Below, piece after piece: positions 56,778 through 64,000 of a DNA stretch of 64,000 nucleotides (positions are counted from its first letter, which is position 1; each line of letters starts with the position of its first letter). The position numbers were made by a program, and so were the translations under genes. Origin of the DNA: Rhizobium vallis (GTDB lineage: Bacteria; Pseudomonadota; Alphaproteobacteria; Rhizobiales; Rhizobiaceae). The DNA is taken from NCBI RefSeq assembly GCF_003985155.1, contig NZ_ML133686.1:900001-964000 (forward strand). Reading direction: 5' to 3'. Below the pieces are notes generated by a model. It was not told the origin of the DNA and ran no database searches. It saw only the letters and a list, made by a program, of their open reading frames with translations.

Positions 56778-57485
56778 TCAGCCGGTAATCTTGCCGAGGA
56801 AGGCGGCGAGATCGTCGGTGACGAAATCGATGTGATCCTCTTCGCCGCTGGTCCTCTCCCACCATTCGACGACCGTTTGCTCCAGATTGCGCGGCACGAG
56901 CAGCACGGTCTGCATGCCGAGCGCTTTCGGCACTGTGAGGTTGCGCGGCAGGTCCTCGAACATCGCCGCCTTGTTCGTTTCGACGCGTTTCAGCGCGGTG
57001 AACTTGTCGTAGGTCGCCTGCGCCGGTTTCGGCACGTAGTCGGCGGCGACGATATCGAAGATGTCGTCGAAATGCTCGAGAATGCCGAGCGCGCCAGCCG
57101 TCATTTCGGCATGTTTGACGCTGCCGTTGGTGAAGATGAACTTGCGCCCCGGCAGCGCCTTGATCGCCTCGCCGAGTTCCGGCTGTGGCGTCAGCGCCGA
57201 ATAGTCGATCGCGTGCGCCTTTTCGAGGAAGTCGTTCGGGTCGATGCCGTGATGGATCATCAGCCCCTGCAGCGTCGTGCCGTGCTCCAGGTAATATTGT
57301 TTCTGCAGCCTGCGTGCCTCTTCCCGCTCCATCTGTAAGAGCGCCGCGACATAGGCGGTCATATTCTGGTCGATCTGCGCGAAGAGATTGACATGATGCG
57401 GGTAGAGCGTGTTGTCGAGGTCGAAGACCCAGTCGGTTACGTGCTCGAAATCGGCTTTATCAGGCGTGCGGTCGATCTTTGTCAT
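56778..57485 (-). CDS. HAD-superfamily pyrimidine 5'-nucleotidase-like protein
   Basis: A 235-residue HAD hydrolase with the first motif FDLDNTLYP (D22, D24), the second in IFTNGSVKHAEM and the late motifs KPAQATYDKF and MFEDLPRNL. This set is that of the pyrimidine 5'-nucleotidase (SDT1-like) group, and it should remove phosphate from UMP or CMP or related compounds. It is divergent from the radical-SAM gene. Confidence 0.87.
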   Translation of the reverse strand: MTKIDRTPDKADFEHVTDWVFDLDNTLYPHHVNLFAQIDQNMTAYVAALLQMEREEARRLQKQYYLEHGTTLQGLMIHHGIDPNDFLEKAHAIDYSALTPQPELGEAIKALPGRKFIFTNGSVKHAEMTAGALGILEHFDDIFDIVAADYVPKPAQATYDKFTALKRVETNKAAMFEDLPRNLTVPKALGMQTVLLVPRNLEQTVVEWWERTSGEEDHIDFVTDDLAAFLGKITG

Positions 57486-57630
57486 GGCGGTCTTATGGCA
57501 CGGCTGCTGCGGAAACCAAAGGCTTTTGCCTCAGGCCTACGCCGGACGTGGGTTTCCGCAAAAATGCCGCCAGATTTTCACAACTTTAAGAAGATTTTGG
57601 CTGAATATCGCCATTGATCGCTGATGACTT

Positions 57631-57647
57631 CTGTCTGCGTCAGACAG
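57631..57647. promoter_or_regulatory. Perfect palindrome upstream of the radical-SAM gene
   Basis: CTGTCTG-CGT-CAGACAG, a perfect inverted repeat 27 bases before the ATG at 57674, followed by a G-rich stretch. It could be an operator or a small leader hairpin. No factor is recognised. Confidence 0.45.
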
Positions 57648-57673
57648 GGGGACCCGCAAGGGTAAAAGTCGCA

Positions 57674-59203
57674 ATGAAGATCGTTCTGATAAATCCGCCG
57701 CATACGGCGATCGGCAGTCGCATTCCCGATGATCATCTTCCGCCACTCGGCCTTCTCTCGGTCGGAGGCCCGCTGATCGACGACGGTCATATCGTCAGTC
57801 TCATCGATGCCGAGTTCGGACCGATGACAATTGCCGGCATTGTCTGCGAGGTGCTGGCGAGTGACCCAGACCTGGTGCTGATTGGCCATTCCGGCTCCAC
57901 CTCGGCCCATCCCACTGCCCGTGCGATCGCAGAGGCGATCAAATGCCGCGATCACAAAATCTCCATTGTCTACGGCGGGGTGTTCCCGACCTATCACTGG
58001 CGTGAGGTTCTGGCCGAGACGGAGGCATTCGATATTCTCGTGCGCGGCGAAGGCGAGGAAACGATGCGGCGCCTGGCCGACTGCCTGGCGACGAACCGCC
58101 CGCTCGCAACCATTCCCGGCATCGCCTTTCGCGATGGCCATGGCGAAATCCTGGCGACGCAGCCGGCGCAGGCGATCGCCGATCTCGATGCCTATCGCGT
58201 CGGCTGGGATCTGATCGATCATCGCCGTTACAGCTACTGGGGCAGCAAGCGTGCCGTCGTCATGCAGTTTTCACGTGGCTGTCCGCACCTTTGCAATTAT
58301 TGCGGCCAGCGCGGCTTCTGGACCCGCTGGCGTCACCGCTCGCCGGAACTGTTTGCCCGCGAAATCGCCAGGCTTTATCGCGAAGAGGGTGTGGAACTGA
58401 TCAATCTGGCGGACGAGAATCCGACCTCCTCGCGCAAGGCATGGCTGGCTTTTCTCGAAGCGATGATCGCCGAGAACGTGCCGGTGCAGATCGTCGGCTC
58501 GACCCGAGCGGACGATATCGTCCGCGATGCCGATATCCTGCACCTCTACCGAAGAGCGGGTGTCGTGCGCTGGCTGCTCGGCATGGAAAACACCGATGAG
58601 GCGACGCTCGCCTTGATCAAGAAGGGCGGTGCCAAGACAACCGACCGGGAAGCGATCCGCCTCCTGCGCCAGCACGACATCCTCTCCATGGCGACCTGGG
58701 TCGTCGGTTTCGAGGAGGAGAGGCTGAGAGATCTCTGGCGCGGCTTCCGACAGTTGCTCTCCTATGATCCCGACCAGATCCAGGCGCTCTACGTGACGCC
58801 GCATCGCTGGACGCCCTTCTTCCGTATCGCCCGCGATCGGCAGGTGATCGAGACCGATATCCGCAAATGGGACTACAAGCATCAGGTCCTGAAGATGCGG
58901 CATCTGAATCCGATCGTGCTCGTCGCCTGCGTCAAGCTGATCGAGGTCGCAGTTCAGGCGCGCCCGAAGGCGCTGCTGCGTATTCTCTTCCACCGCGATC
59001 CGGAACAGCGCCATTCCATGCGCTGGTATACGCAGATGGGCCGCCGCGTATGGTTTCACGAGATTGTCGAATTTTTCTTCCGCCGTCGCCATCTCAAGAA
59101 TGGCCCGACGCTCGAGAATTTCTGGGGCGCGCCACAGGATGCAGAGGAGGAATCAATGCTGCGCCCGCAACGTCATGTGAAAAGCCTCGACGCGGCGGAA
59201 TAA
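57674..59203 (+). CDS. B12-binding-domain radical SAM protein, BchE-like
   Basis: A 509-residue protein with a B12-binding-type Rossmann domain (about 1-145, opening MKIVLINPPHTAIGS) and a radical-SAM domain with cluster motif CPHLCNYC (C203, C207, C210) and the following GQRGFWTRWRHR. This resembles the anaerobic Mg-protoporphyrin monomethyl ester cyclase BchE, but no bacteriochlorophyll gene is near, so the substrate is unknown. ATG 57674 is chosen since the Rossmann strand starts there. ada follows after 55 bases and may share its transcript. Confidence 0.87.
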   Translation: MKIVLINPPHTAIGSRIPDDHLPPLGLLSVGGPLIDDGHIVSLIDAEFGPMTIAGIVCEVLASDPDLVLIGHSGSTSAHPTARAIAEAIKCRDHKISIVYGGVFPTYHWREVLAETEAFDILVRGEGEETMRRLADCLATNRPLATIPGIAFRDGHGEILATQPAQAIADLDAYRVGWDLIDHRRYSYWGSKRAVVMQFSRGCPHLCNYCGQRGFWTRWRHRSPELFAREIARLYREEGVELINLADENPTSSRKAWLAFLEAMIAENVPVQIVGSTRADDIVRDADILHLYRRAGVVRWLLGMENTDEATLALIKKGGAKTTDREAIRLLRQHDILSMATWVVGFEEERLRDLWRGFRQLLSYDPDQIQALYVTPHRWTPFFRIARDRQVIETDIRKWDYKHQVLKMRHLNPIVLVACVKLIEVAVQARPKALLRILFHRDPEQRHSMRWYTQMGRRVWFHEIVEFFFRRRHLKNGPTLENFWGAPQDAEEESMLRPQRHVKSLDAAE

Positions 59204-59258
59204 AATAGACGCCCGATTTTCGGCGGACGGCGCAGGCGCGGGATGCTAGAAAGCCGAC

Positions 59259-60332
59259 ATGCTTTTCGAACGCCCCGACGACGATACGCTCTATGACGCC
59301 CTGATCGCCCGCAGCGCGGATTACGAGGGACAGGCCTATGTCTGCGTCAAGACGACGGGCATCTTCTGCCGTCTGACCTGCCCGGCGCGCAAGCCGAAGC
59401 GGGAAAACACGATCTTCTTCGATACGATTGCCGCCTGCATGCATTCCGGCTTTCGCCCGTGCCAGCGCTGCAGACCGCTGCAGCAACCGGGTAGGGAGCC
59501 TGTTGTCGATGAGCTGCTGGCACGGCTCGACAGCGAGCCGGAGGTTCGCTGGACCGAGGATGAGCTTGTGCGCAGAGGCCATGATCCATCGACCGTGCGC
59601 CGCGCCTTCAAACGGGCGCTCGGCATGACCTTCCATGATATCGTCCGCTATCGCAGGCTGGGCGAGGCGGCCCGGCAGCTCGCCGATGGCGCGCGCGTCA
59701 TCGATGCGCAGATCGAATCAGGATACGAATCTCCAAGCGGCTTCCGGACAGCTTTCCAGCGGCTCGTCGGCAAGGCGCCGTCGCTCTCGCAGAACCGCGC
59801 ATTGCTCTTTGCCGACTGGTTCGAGACGCCGCTCGGACCGATGATCGCAGTTGCCGACAAGACGCATTTGCACCTTCTCGAATTTCACGACCGTAAGGCG
59901 CTGCCGACAGAGCTCGAGGCGCTGCAGAAACGCGTCCGATCTTCGGTCGCGATCGGTCGCACACCAGCGATTGATCAGATCGAGGCTGAGATCAAAGACT
60001 ATTTCGAAGGGCGGCTCACCGTCTTCAAGACGCCGCTGGCACTCGGCGGCACGCCTTTCGAAAAACATGTCTGGGCACAGCTTGTCGAAATCCCCGCCGG
60101 TCAGACGCGGGCCTATGGGGATCTCGCAAGGGAAATGGAGCGTCCCGAAGTCGTGCGCGCCGTCGGTCGCGCCAATGGCGCCAACCAGCTTGCCATCATC
60201 GTGCCCTGTCATCGCATCCTCGGCGCGGACGGTTCGCTGACCGGCTATGGCGGCGGGCTCTGGCGCAAGCAATGGCTGCTGCGGCATGAAGAGAAAATCA
60301 GCACACAGGCAAAGATGGAGGAGACAGCATGA
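59259..60332 (+). CDS. ada: Ada, methylphosphotriester/O6-methylguanine-DNA methyltransferase and transcription activator
   Basis: A 357-residue two-part repair protein. The N-terminal zinc-binding cysteines are C37, C41, C68 and C71, in line with C38, C42, C69 and C72 of E. coli Ada, where C38 takes up methyl from phosphotriesters. An AraC-like helix-turn-helix follows (about 85-180). The C-terminal O6-methylguanine domain has the acceptor C317 in PCHRIL. All key residues are present, so both repair and activator functions look intact. The stop overlaps the start of the PEP-mutase-like gene. Confidence 0.95.
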   Translation: MLFERPDDDTLYDALIARSADYEGQAYVCVKTTGIFCRLTCPARKPKRENTIFFDTIAACMHSGFRPCQRCRPLQQPGREPVVDELLARLDSEPEVRWTEDELVRRGHDPSTVRRAFKRALGMTFHDIVRYRRLGEAARQLADGARVIDAQIESGYESPSGFRTAFQRLVGKAPSLSQNRALLFADWFETPLGPMIAVADKTHLHLLEFHDRKALPTELEALQKRVRSSVAIGRTPAIDQIEAEIKDYFEGRLTVFKTPLALGGTPFEKHVWAQLVEIPAGQTRAYGDLAREMERPEVVRAVGRANGANQLAIIVPCHRILGADGSLTGYGGGLWRKQWLLRHEEKISTQAKMEETA

Positions 60333-61099
60333 ACCAGAACCAAAAGGCCGAGGCATTCGGCGCATTGCACCAAAAGGGCAACCCGGTCGTTCTCTACAAC
60401 ATCTGGGATGCCGGCACGGCGAAGGCGGTGGCCGATGCCGGCGCCAAGGCGCTTGCGACGGGCAGCTGGTCGGTTGCCGCCGCCCACGGTTATGCTGACG
60501 GCGAAAAACTGCCGATGTCGGTGCTGGTCGAGACGGCGAGATCCATCACCGCTGTCATCGACCTGCCGCTTTCGGTCGATTTCGAGGGCGCGTATTCGGC
60601 CGAGCCGGAGGGTGCGGCCGCCAACGTCGCCAAGCTGGTGGAGGTTGGTGCGATCGGCATCAATTTCGAGGATCAGGTGGTCGGCGGCGGCGGGCTCTAT
60701 CCCATCGACAGGCAGGCCGCCCGCATCCGCGCCATTCGCGCCATGGCGGAAGGCAAGGGAATCCCCTTCTTCATCAACGCCCGCACCGACCTCTTCCTCG
60801 CGGAGAGCGATCTTTCGAAACATGCCGGTCTGGTGGACGAGGCGATCGAGCGGGGCAGGGCCTATGCGGCGGCCGGCGGCAGCGGCTTCTTCGTTCCGGG
60901 ATTGATCGACCCCGGCCTGATCGAGAAGATCTGTGCCGCATCGCCGCTGCCGGTCAATATTATGATGAGGACCGGCGCCCCCGACGTGAAGACGCTGGCA
61001 AAACTCGGCGTCGGCCGCGTCAGTTATGGTCCGGGACCTTACCGGTCGATGATGGAAAAGCTGAAGCAGGACGCGGCGGCGATCTACAGCCCGCTTTGA
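60329..61099 (+). CDS. Isocitrate lyase / PEP mutase family protein
   Basis: A 256-residue TIM-barrel enzyme of the PEP mutase/isocitrate lyase superfamily. Recognisable parts are LYNIWDAGTAKAVADAGAKA, the substrate-phosphate region SVDFEGAY, the metal-binding NFEDQVVGGGGLYP and INARTDLFL. The short length fits carboxyphosphonoenolpyruvate mutase-like and oxaloacetate-decarboxylase-like members rather than isocitrate lyase. The reaction is unknown. It overlaps ada by four bases, so it is probably made under Ada control in response to alkylation. Confidence 0.85.
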   Translation: MNQNQKAEAFGALHQKGNPVVLYNIWDAGTAKAVADAGAKALATGSWSVAAAHGYADGEKLPMSVLVETARSITAVIDLPLSVDFEGAYSAEPEGAAANVAKLVEVGAIGINFEDQVVGGGGLYPIDRQAARIRAIRAMAEGKGIPFFINARTDLFLAESDLSKHAGLVDEAIERGRAYAAAGGSGFFVPGLIDPGLIEKICAASPLPVNIMMRTGAPDVKTLAKLGVGRVSYGPGPYRSMMEKLKQDAAAIYSPL

Positions 61100-61118
61100 C
61101 GCCGATCCCACAGACGGC

Positions 61119-61151
61119 GAAAAACTACGCCCTTTACCTCGGTGAAGGGCG
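61119..61151 (-). terminator. Terminator downstream of argB
   Basis: On the minus strand CGCCCTT and AAGGGCG form a 7-bp stem around a 10-base loop, followed by TAGTTTTT. It stands just past the argB stop and before the convergent PEP-mutase gene end. The plus-strand reading has a shorter T run and may also work weakly. Confidence 0.6.
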
Positions 61152-61162
61152 CACCTTTTCGA

Positions 61163-62050
61163 TCAGGGAACGATCAGCGTGCCGATGCCGTGCTCGGTGA
61201 AGATCTCAAGCAGGACGGAATGGGCGGTCTTGCCGTTCAGGATAACGACGCCCTGCACGCCGGCCTTGATCGCATCGATGCAGGTCTCGACCTTCGGGAT
61301 CATGCCGCCCGATATCGTGCCGTCGGCGATCAGAGCATGCGCTTCGGCGACGGAAAGCTCCTTGATGAGCTGGCCGTTCTTGTCGAGAACACCGGGCACG
61401 TCGGTGAGGAAAAGCAGGCGGGTAGCGTTGAGCGCGCCGGCAATGGCGCCGGCGAAGGTATCGGCATTGATATTGTAGGTCGCGCCGTCACGGCCGGGAG
61501 CGACCGGCGCGATGACGGGGATCATCTCGGAGCGGGCGAGCAGATCGAGCAGCGTGCGGTCAACCTCGACCACTTCGCCGACGAAGCCCAGATCGAGCAC
61601 GCGCTCGATATTCGAATCCGGATCCTTCACGGTCTTGCGCGCCTTTTCGGCGAAGACCATGTTGCCGTCCTTGCCGCAGAGGCCGATCGCCCACTCGCCG
61701 GTCTGGTTGATCAGCGCCACGATTTCCTTGTTGATCGAGCCGGCGAGCACCATCTCGACGATTTCGACCGTCTTCTGGTCGGTGACGCGCAGCCCGCCCT
61801 CGAATTTCGATTCGATGCCCATCTTGTTCAGCATGGCGCCGATCTGCGGGCCGCCGCCGTGAACGACGATCGGGTTGACACCCGATTGCTTGAGCAGTGC
61901 GATATCGCTGGCAAAAGCTTTGCCGAGCTCGGGATTGCCCATGGCGTGGCCGCCATATTTGACGACAATCGTCTTGTTCTCGTAACGCTGCATGAAAGGC
62001 AGCGCCTTGGCCAGAAGCCGTGCCTGCAGTTCGCTTTCGGACTCGTTCAT
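61163..62050 (-). CDS. argB: Acetylglutamate kinase
   Basis: A 295-residue amino-acid kinase for the second step of arginine synthesis. The glycine-rich KYGGHAMGN (about 31-39) and VHGGGPQIG (near 72-80) motifs bind the phosphate groups. ATG 62050 (MNESESELQ) matches the family length; a longer upstream frame was not used. Long N-terminal forms are usually arginine-inhibited, and this one has the helix [19 protein letters not shown]. Arginine is the source of ornithine for the lipids made by OlsB. Confidence 0.96.
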   Translation of the reverse strand: MNESESELQARLLAKALPFMQRYENKTIVVKYGGHAMGNPELGKAFASDIALLKQSGVNPIVVHGGGPQIGAMLNKMGIESKFEGGLRVTDQKTVEIVEMVLAGSINKEIVALINQTGEWAIGLCGKDGNMVFAEKARKTVKDPDSNIERVLDLGFVGEVVEVDRTLLDLLARSEMIPVIAPVAPGRDGATYNINADTFAGAIAGALNATRLLFLTDVPGVLDKNGQLIKELSVAEAHALIADGTISGGMIPKVETCIDAIKAGVQGVVILNGKTAHSVLLEIFTEHGIGTLIVP

Positions 62051-62195
62051 GGGGACTCCGCAGAATTGATCGCGGCCTTTTATCCCAAGTTTCTGACAGA
62101 GGGAATAATCCAGGATGCAATAGTTTTTCGTATGTGGCGCGGAGCCGGCGGATTTCGCCGTCCGGCAAAGCCGCAAGCACGAAATGGGGAACGGC

Positions 62196-62735
62196 ATGCA
62201 AGGCGATGGGATCACAGACCTGATCGGCCGCGTCGCGCTCGGCGACCGCAGGGCCTTTGTTGCCCTCTATAACCAGACCGGGCCGAAACTTTTGTCGATC
62301 TGCCTGCGTATCTTGAGGGATCGCGCAGAAGCCGAGGAAGCTCTGCAGGAAGTCTATATCAGCATCTGGCAGCGCGCCGGGAGCTTCTCCGCCGCATCGG
62401 GTGCGCCGTCGGTCTGGCTGGCGGCGATCGCACGCAACCGCGCGATCGATGTGCTGCGGGCGCGCAAGCCCATCGCCGACGAGCTGGACAGCGCCTATGA
62501 TCTTGCCGATTCCGCACCCGACCCGGAAAAGCAGACGGTCACAAAGGATGAAGGAAGGCGGATTGACACCTGCATGGAAGAGTTGGAAGCTGATCGTGCG
62601 GTCGCGGTGAAACGGGCTTATGTCGAAGGGCTGAGCTATCAGGAACTGGCCGATCAGTTTGGTGTCCCGCTGAACACGATGCGGACCTGGCTCAGGCGCA
62701 GCCTCTTGAAACTGAGAGAGTGCATGGAACGATGA
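62196..62735 (+). CDS. ECF-type RNA polymerase sigma factor
   Basis: A 179-residue sigma-70-family ECF factor with region 2 ([37 protein letters not shown]) and region 4 ([44 protein letters not shown]). The start is not fixed: ATG 62196 has GGGGAA five bases ahead, while the in-frame ATG 62184 lacks a clear site. It overlaps the anti-sigma gene by four bases. The nearest known group is SigK-like. Confidence 0.92.
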   Translation: MQGDGITDLIGRVALGDRRAFVALYNQTGPKLLSICLRILRDRAEAEEALQEVYISIWQRAGSFSAASGAPSVWLAAIARNRAIDVLRARKPIADELDSAYDLADSAPDPEKQTVTKDEGRRIDTCMEELEADRAVAVKRAYVEGLSYQELADQFGVPLNTMRTWLRRSLLKLRECMER

Positions 62736-63451
62736 CATCGCCCGACAAAAGCAAGGGAAACCGCTCCCGCGACGAGGTTCTCGCCGGCGAATACGTGCTT
62801 GGGGTCCTGTCGCTGCAGGATCGCCGGGTGGTGGAAGAGCGCATGCGCCACGATCGAATATTCGCCGCGATCGTCAGCCGCTGGGAAGCCAACCTTTCCT
62901 CCTTCAATGACGAGTATGAAGGCGTCGCCCCGAATCGGGAAACCTTCAAGCAGATCGAGGCGCGGCTTTTCGGCGACGGCGAAAGGAGCCCGTCCTTTTC
63001 GCAGGGGCTCTGGAATTCCGCCGTCTTCTGGCGCTCGCTGGCCTTTGCCTGCATCGTCGTCGCCGTCAGCGCCGTCATCTTCGCCTCCGGTATGGTGCCG
63101 CAGCCGCATGGGCCGGCACCGCTGGTGGCCGAGCTTTCGGGCGAAAACAACGTCATCAATTTGCGCGCCTCCTTCGAGGTGCAGAGCGGCCGGCTGAAGA
63201 TCGTGCCGGTCGCGGCCGGCAAGCCGGAGGAGAAGTCGCTGGAACTCTGGCTGGTGCCGGGCAGCGGCGTGCCGAAATCGCTCGGTGTCTTCCAGCCGGG
63301 CGAAGGCGGTGAACTTCTCATTCCCGCCGATTTGCGCAGCCATGTCGCTGATGGAGCCACTCTTGCCGTCAGCCTCGAACCCTTCGGCGGCTCGCCGACC
63401 GGACAGGCGACCGGGCCTGTCATCGCAAGCGGCCCCCTGCGCCGGCCGTAA
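62732..63451 (+). CDS. RskA-type anti-sigma factor
   Basis: A 239-residue bitopic protein. The cytoplasmic N-terminal part (about 1-95) holds the sigma-binding opening DEVLAGEYVLGVLSLQDRRVVEERM. One membrane helix is at about 101-121, and the periplasmic part matches the RskA-type domain (LELWLVPGSGVPKSLGVFQPG). It should hold the ECF sigma inactive until a signal causes stepwise proteolysis. ATG 62732 overlaps the sigma stop. Confidence 0.9.
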   Translation: MTSPDKSKGNRSRDEVLAGEYVLGVLSLQDRRVVEERMRHDRIFAAIVSRWEANLSSFNDEYEGVAPNRETFKQIEARLFGDGERSPSFSQGLWNSAVFWRSLAFACIVVAVSAVIFASGMVPQPHGPAPLVAELSGENNVINLRASFEVQSGRLKIVPVAAGKPEEKSLELWLVPGSGVPKSLGVFQPGEGGELLIPADLRSHVADGATLAVSLEPFGGSPTGQATGPVIASGPLRRP

Positions 63452-63562
63452 AACAATTTCTCCTGTTTGAAACTCTTCGGCACGGCCCTCCGTAGTTCGA
63501 AATGTCCGGACGACGCTTGAGGCATAAAGCCGGCGGACGGTGCCCGGCCAGAGGAGAAAATC

Positions 63563-64000
63563 ATGATCAAGTCTGCATTGCGCGTCGCCGCGCTCGCCAC
63601 TGCCATGTCGGCCGTCGCCTTCACCGCTTATGCGAAGAACCCGGTGGTCGGTGGCGCAGCGATGTTCGAAAAGAAGAACATCGTCGAAAACGCCATGAAT
63701 TCCAAGGATCACACGACACTGGTCGCAGCCGTCAAGGCCGCCGGCCTCGTCGGCACACTCGAAAGCAAAGGCCCCTTCACCGTCTTCGCGCCAACCAACG
63801 AAGCCTTCGCCGCCCTGCCGAAGGGCACCGTCGATGCGCTGCTGAAACCCGAAAACAAGGCAAAGTTGACCAAGGTCCTGACTTGCCACGTCGTTGCGGC
63901 AGACGCGATGTCCAAGACTGTTGCCAAAATGATCAAGGATGACGGCGGCGAGCACGACATCAAGACTGTCGGCGGCTGCGTGCTCAAAGCCAGGGAAAGC
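63563..64000 (+). CDS. Fasciclin (FAS1)-domain secreted protein, 3' end outside the window
   Basis: The first 146 residues are seen. A signal peptide (about 1-25, ending near TAYAK) is followed by a FAS1 domain with the typical SKDHTTLVAAVKAAGLVGTL and GPFTVFAPTNEAFAALPKGT. AGAGGAG stands ahead of the ATG. FAS1 domains mediate adhesion or act in exported small proteins. It lies 111 bases after the anti-sigma gene and is a probable target of the sigma factor, as in the SigK-RskA-MPT70/83 system of mycobacteria. Confidence 0.88.
   Translation, partial: MIKSALRVAALATAMSAVAFTAYAKNPVVGGAAMFEKKNIVENAMNSKDHTTLVAAVKAAGLVGTLESKGPFTVFAPTNEAFAALPKGTVDALLKPENKAKLTKVLTCHVVAADAMSKTVAKMIKDDGGEHDIKTVGGCVLKARES

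Overview
The window reads as a block of alphaproteobacterial chromosome, most probably from Rhizobium (R. leguminosarum/R. etli group). The evidence is the high G+C codon use, the gene order metK-praR-lnt-tlyC-ybeY-phoH-miaB-olsA-fur/mur-rimI-tsaB-nfu-usp-trpS ... murJ-glnD-mutS-tme-olsB, the order lptC-lptA-lptB-rpoN-hpf-ptsN, the ornithine-lipid genes, and RIME-type palindromic repeats between genes. No tRNA or rRNA gene, prophage, insertion sequence, CRISPR array or plasmid function was found. The window starts inside trmB (its first 25 codons) and ends inside a fasciclin-domain gene.

Layout: (1) 1-21909 is almost wholly minus-strand housekeeping: SAM synthesis, a Cro/CI-type regulator, apolipoprotein acylation, RNA maturation (YbeY, PhoH, MiaB), the lipid acyltransferase OlsA, a Fur-family regulator, RimI/TsaB, an Nfu scaffold, TrpRS, MurJ, GlnD and MutS. 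A secreted M15-type peptidase on the plus strand and a VOC protein are set into this run. (2) 22023-32907: malic enzyme (tme), an accessory insert (Phd-VapC module plus an AraC regulator), olsB, a hybrid sensor kinase, lspA, two RNA-methyltransferase-like genes and a Nudix hydrolase. (3) 33016-42389: small stress or metabolism genes, lapA-ihfB-sppA, then the LPS transport genes lptC-lptA-lptB, rpoN (sigma-54), an EamA transporter, hpf and ptsN. (4) 42509-48998: two chemoreceptors (one membrane-bound with a C-terminal NWEEF tail, one soluble with a globin domain), ribokinase and rmuC. (5) 49095-55947: def, an inserted FitA-FitB module, fmt, truA, a membrane protein, dapE, dapD and a LOG-family protein. 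(6) 56041-64000: an EF-hand protein, a HAD nucleotidase, a BchE-like B12/radical-SAM protein followed by ada and a PEP-mutase-family gene, argB, and an ECF sigma / RskA-type anti-sigma / fasciclin group.

Tightly coupled genes (four-base or one-base overlaps) are common: metK/trmB, tlyC/ybeY/phoH, rimI/tsaB, lspA/trmH-like/rlmI-like, fmt/truA, ada/PEP-mutase, sigma/anti-sigma and both toxin-antitoxin pairs.

The main departures from an ordinary core genome are: an apparent frameshift at the 5' end of miaB that cuts off its first cluster-binding cysteine; a 273-bp inverted-repeat element between olsA and miaB whose edge supplies the olsA stop codon; a two-part palindromic repeat present at two loci; two toxin-antitoxin modules and an EamA gene placed inside normally conserved gene strings; the radical-SAM/ada/PEP-mutase cluster; and a SigK-RskA-fasciclin arrangement like that of mycobacteria. 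None of these is proven to be a new system from sequence alone.
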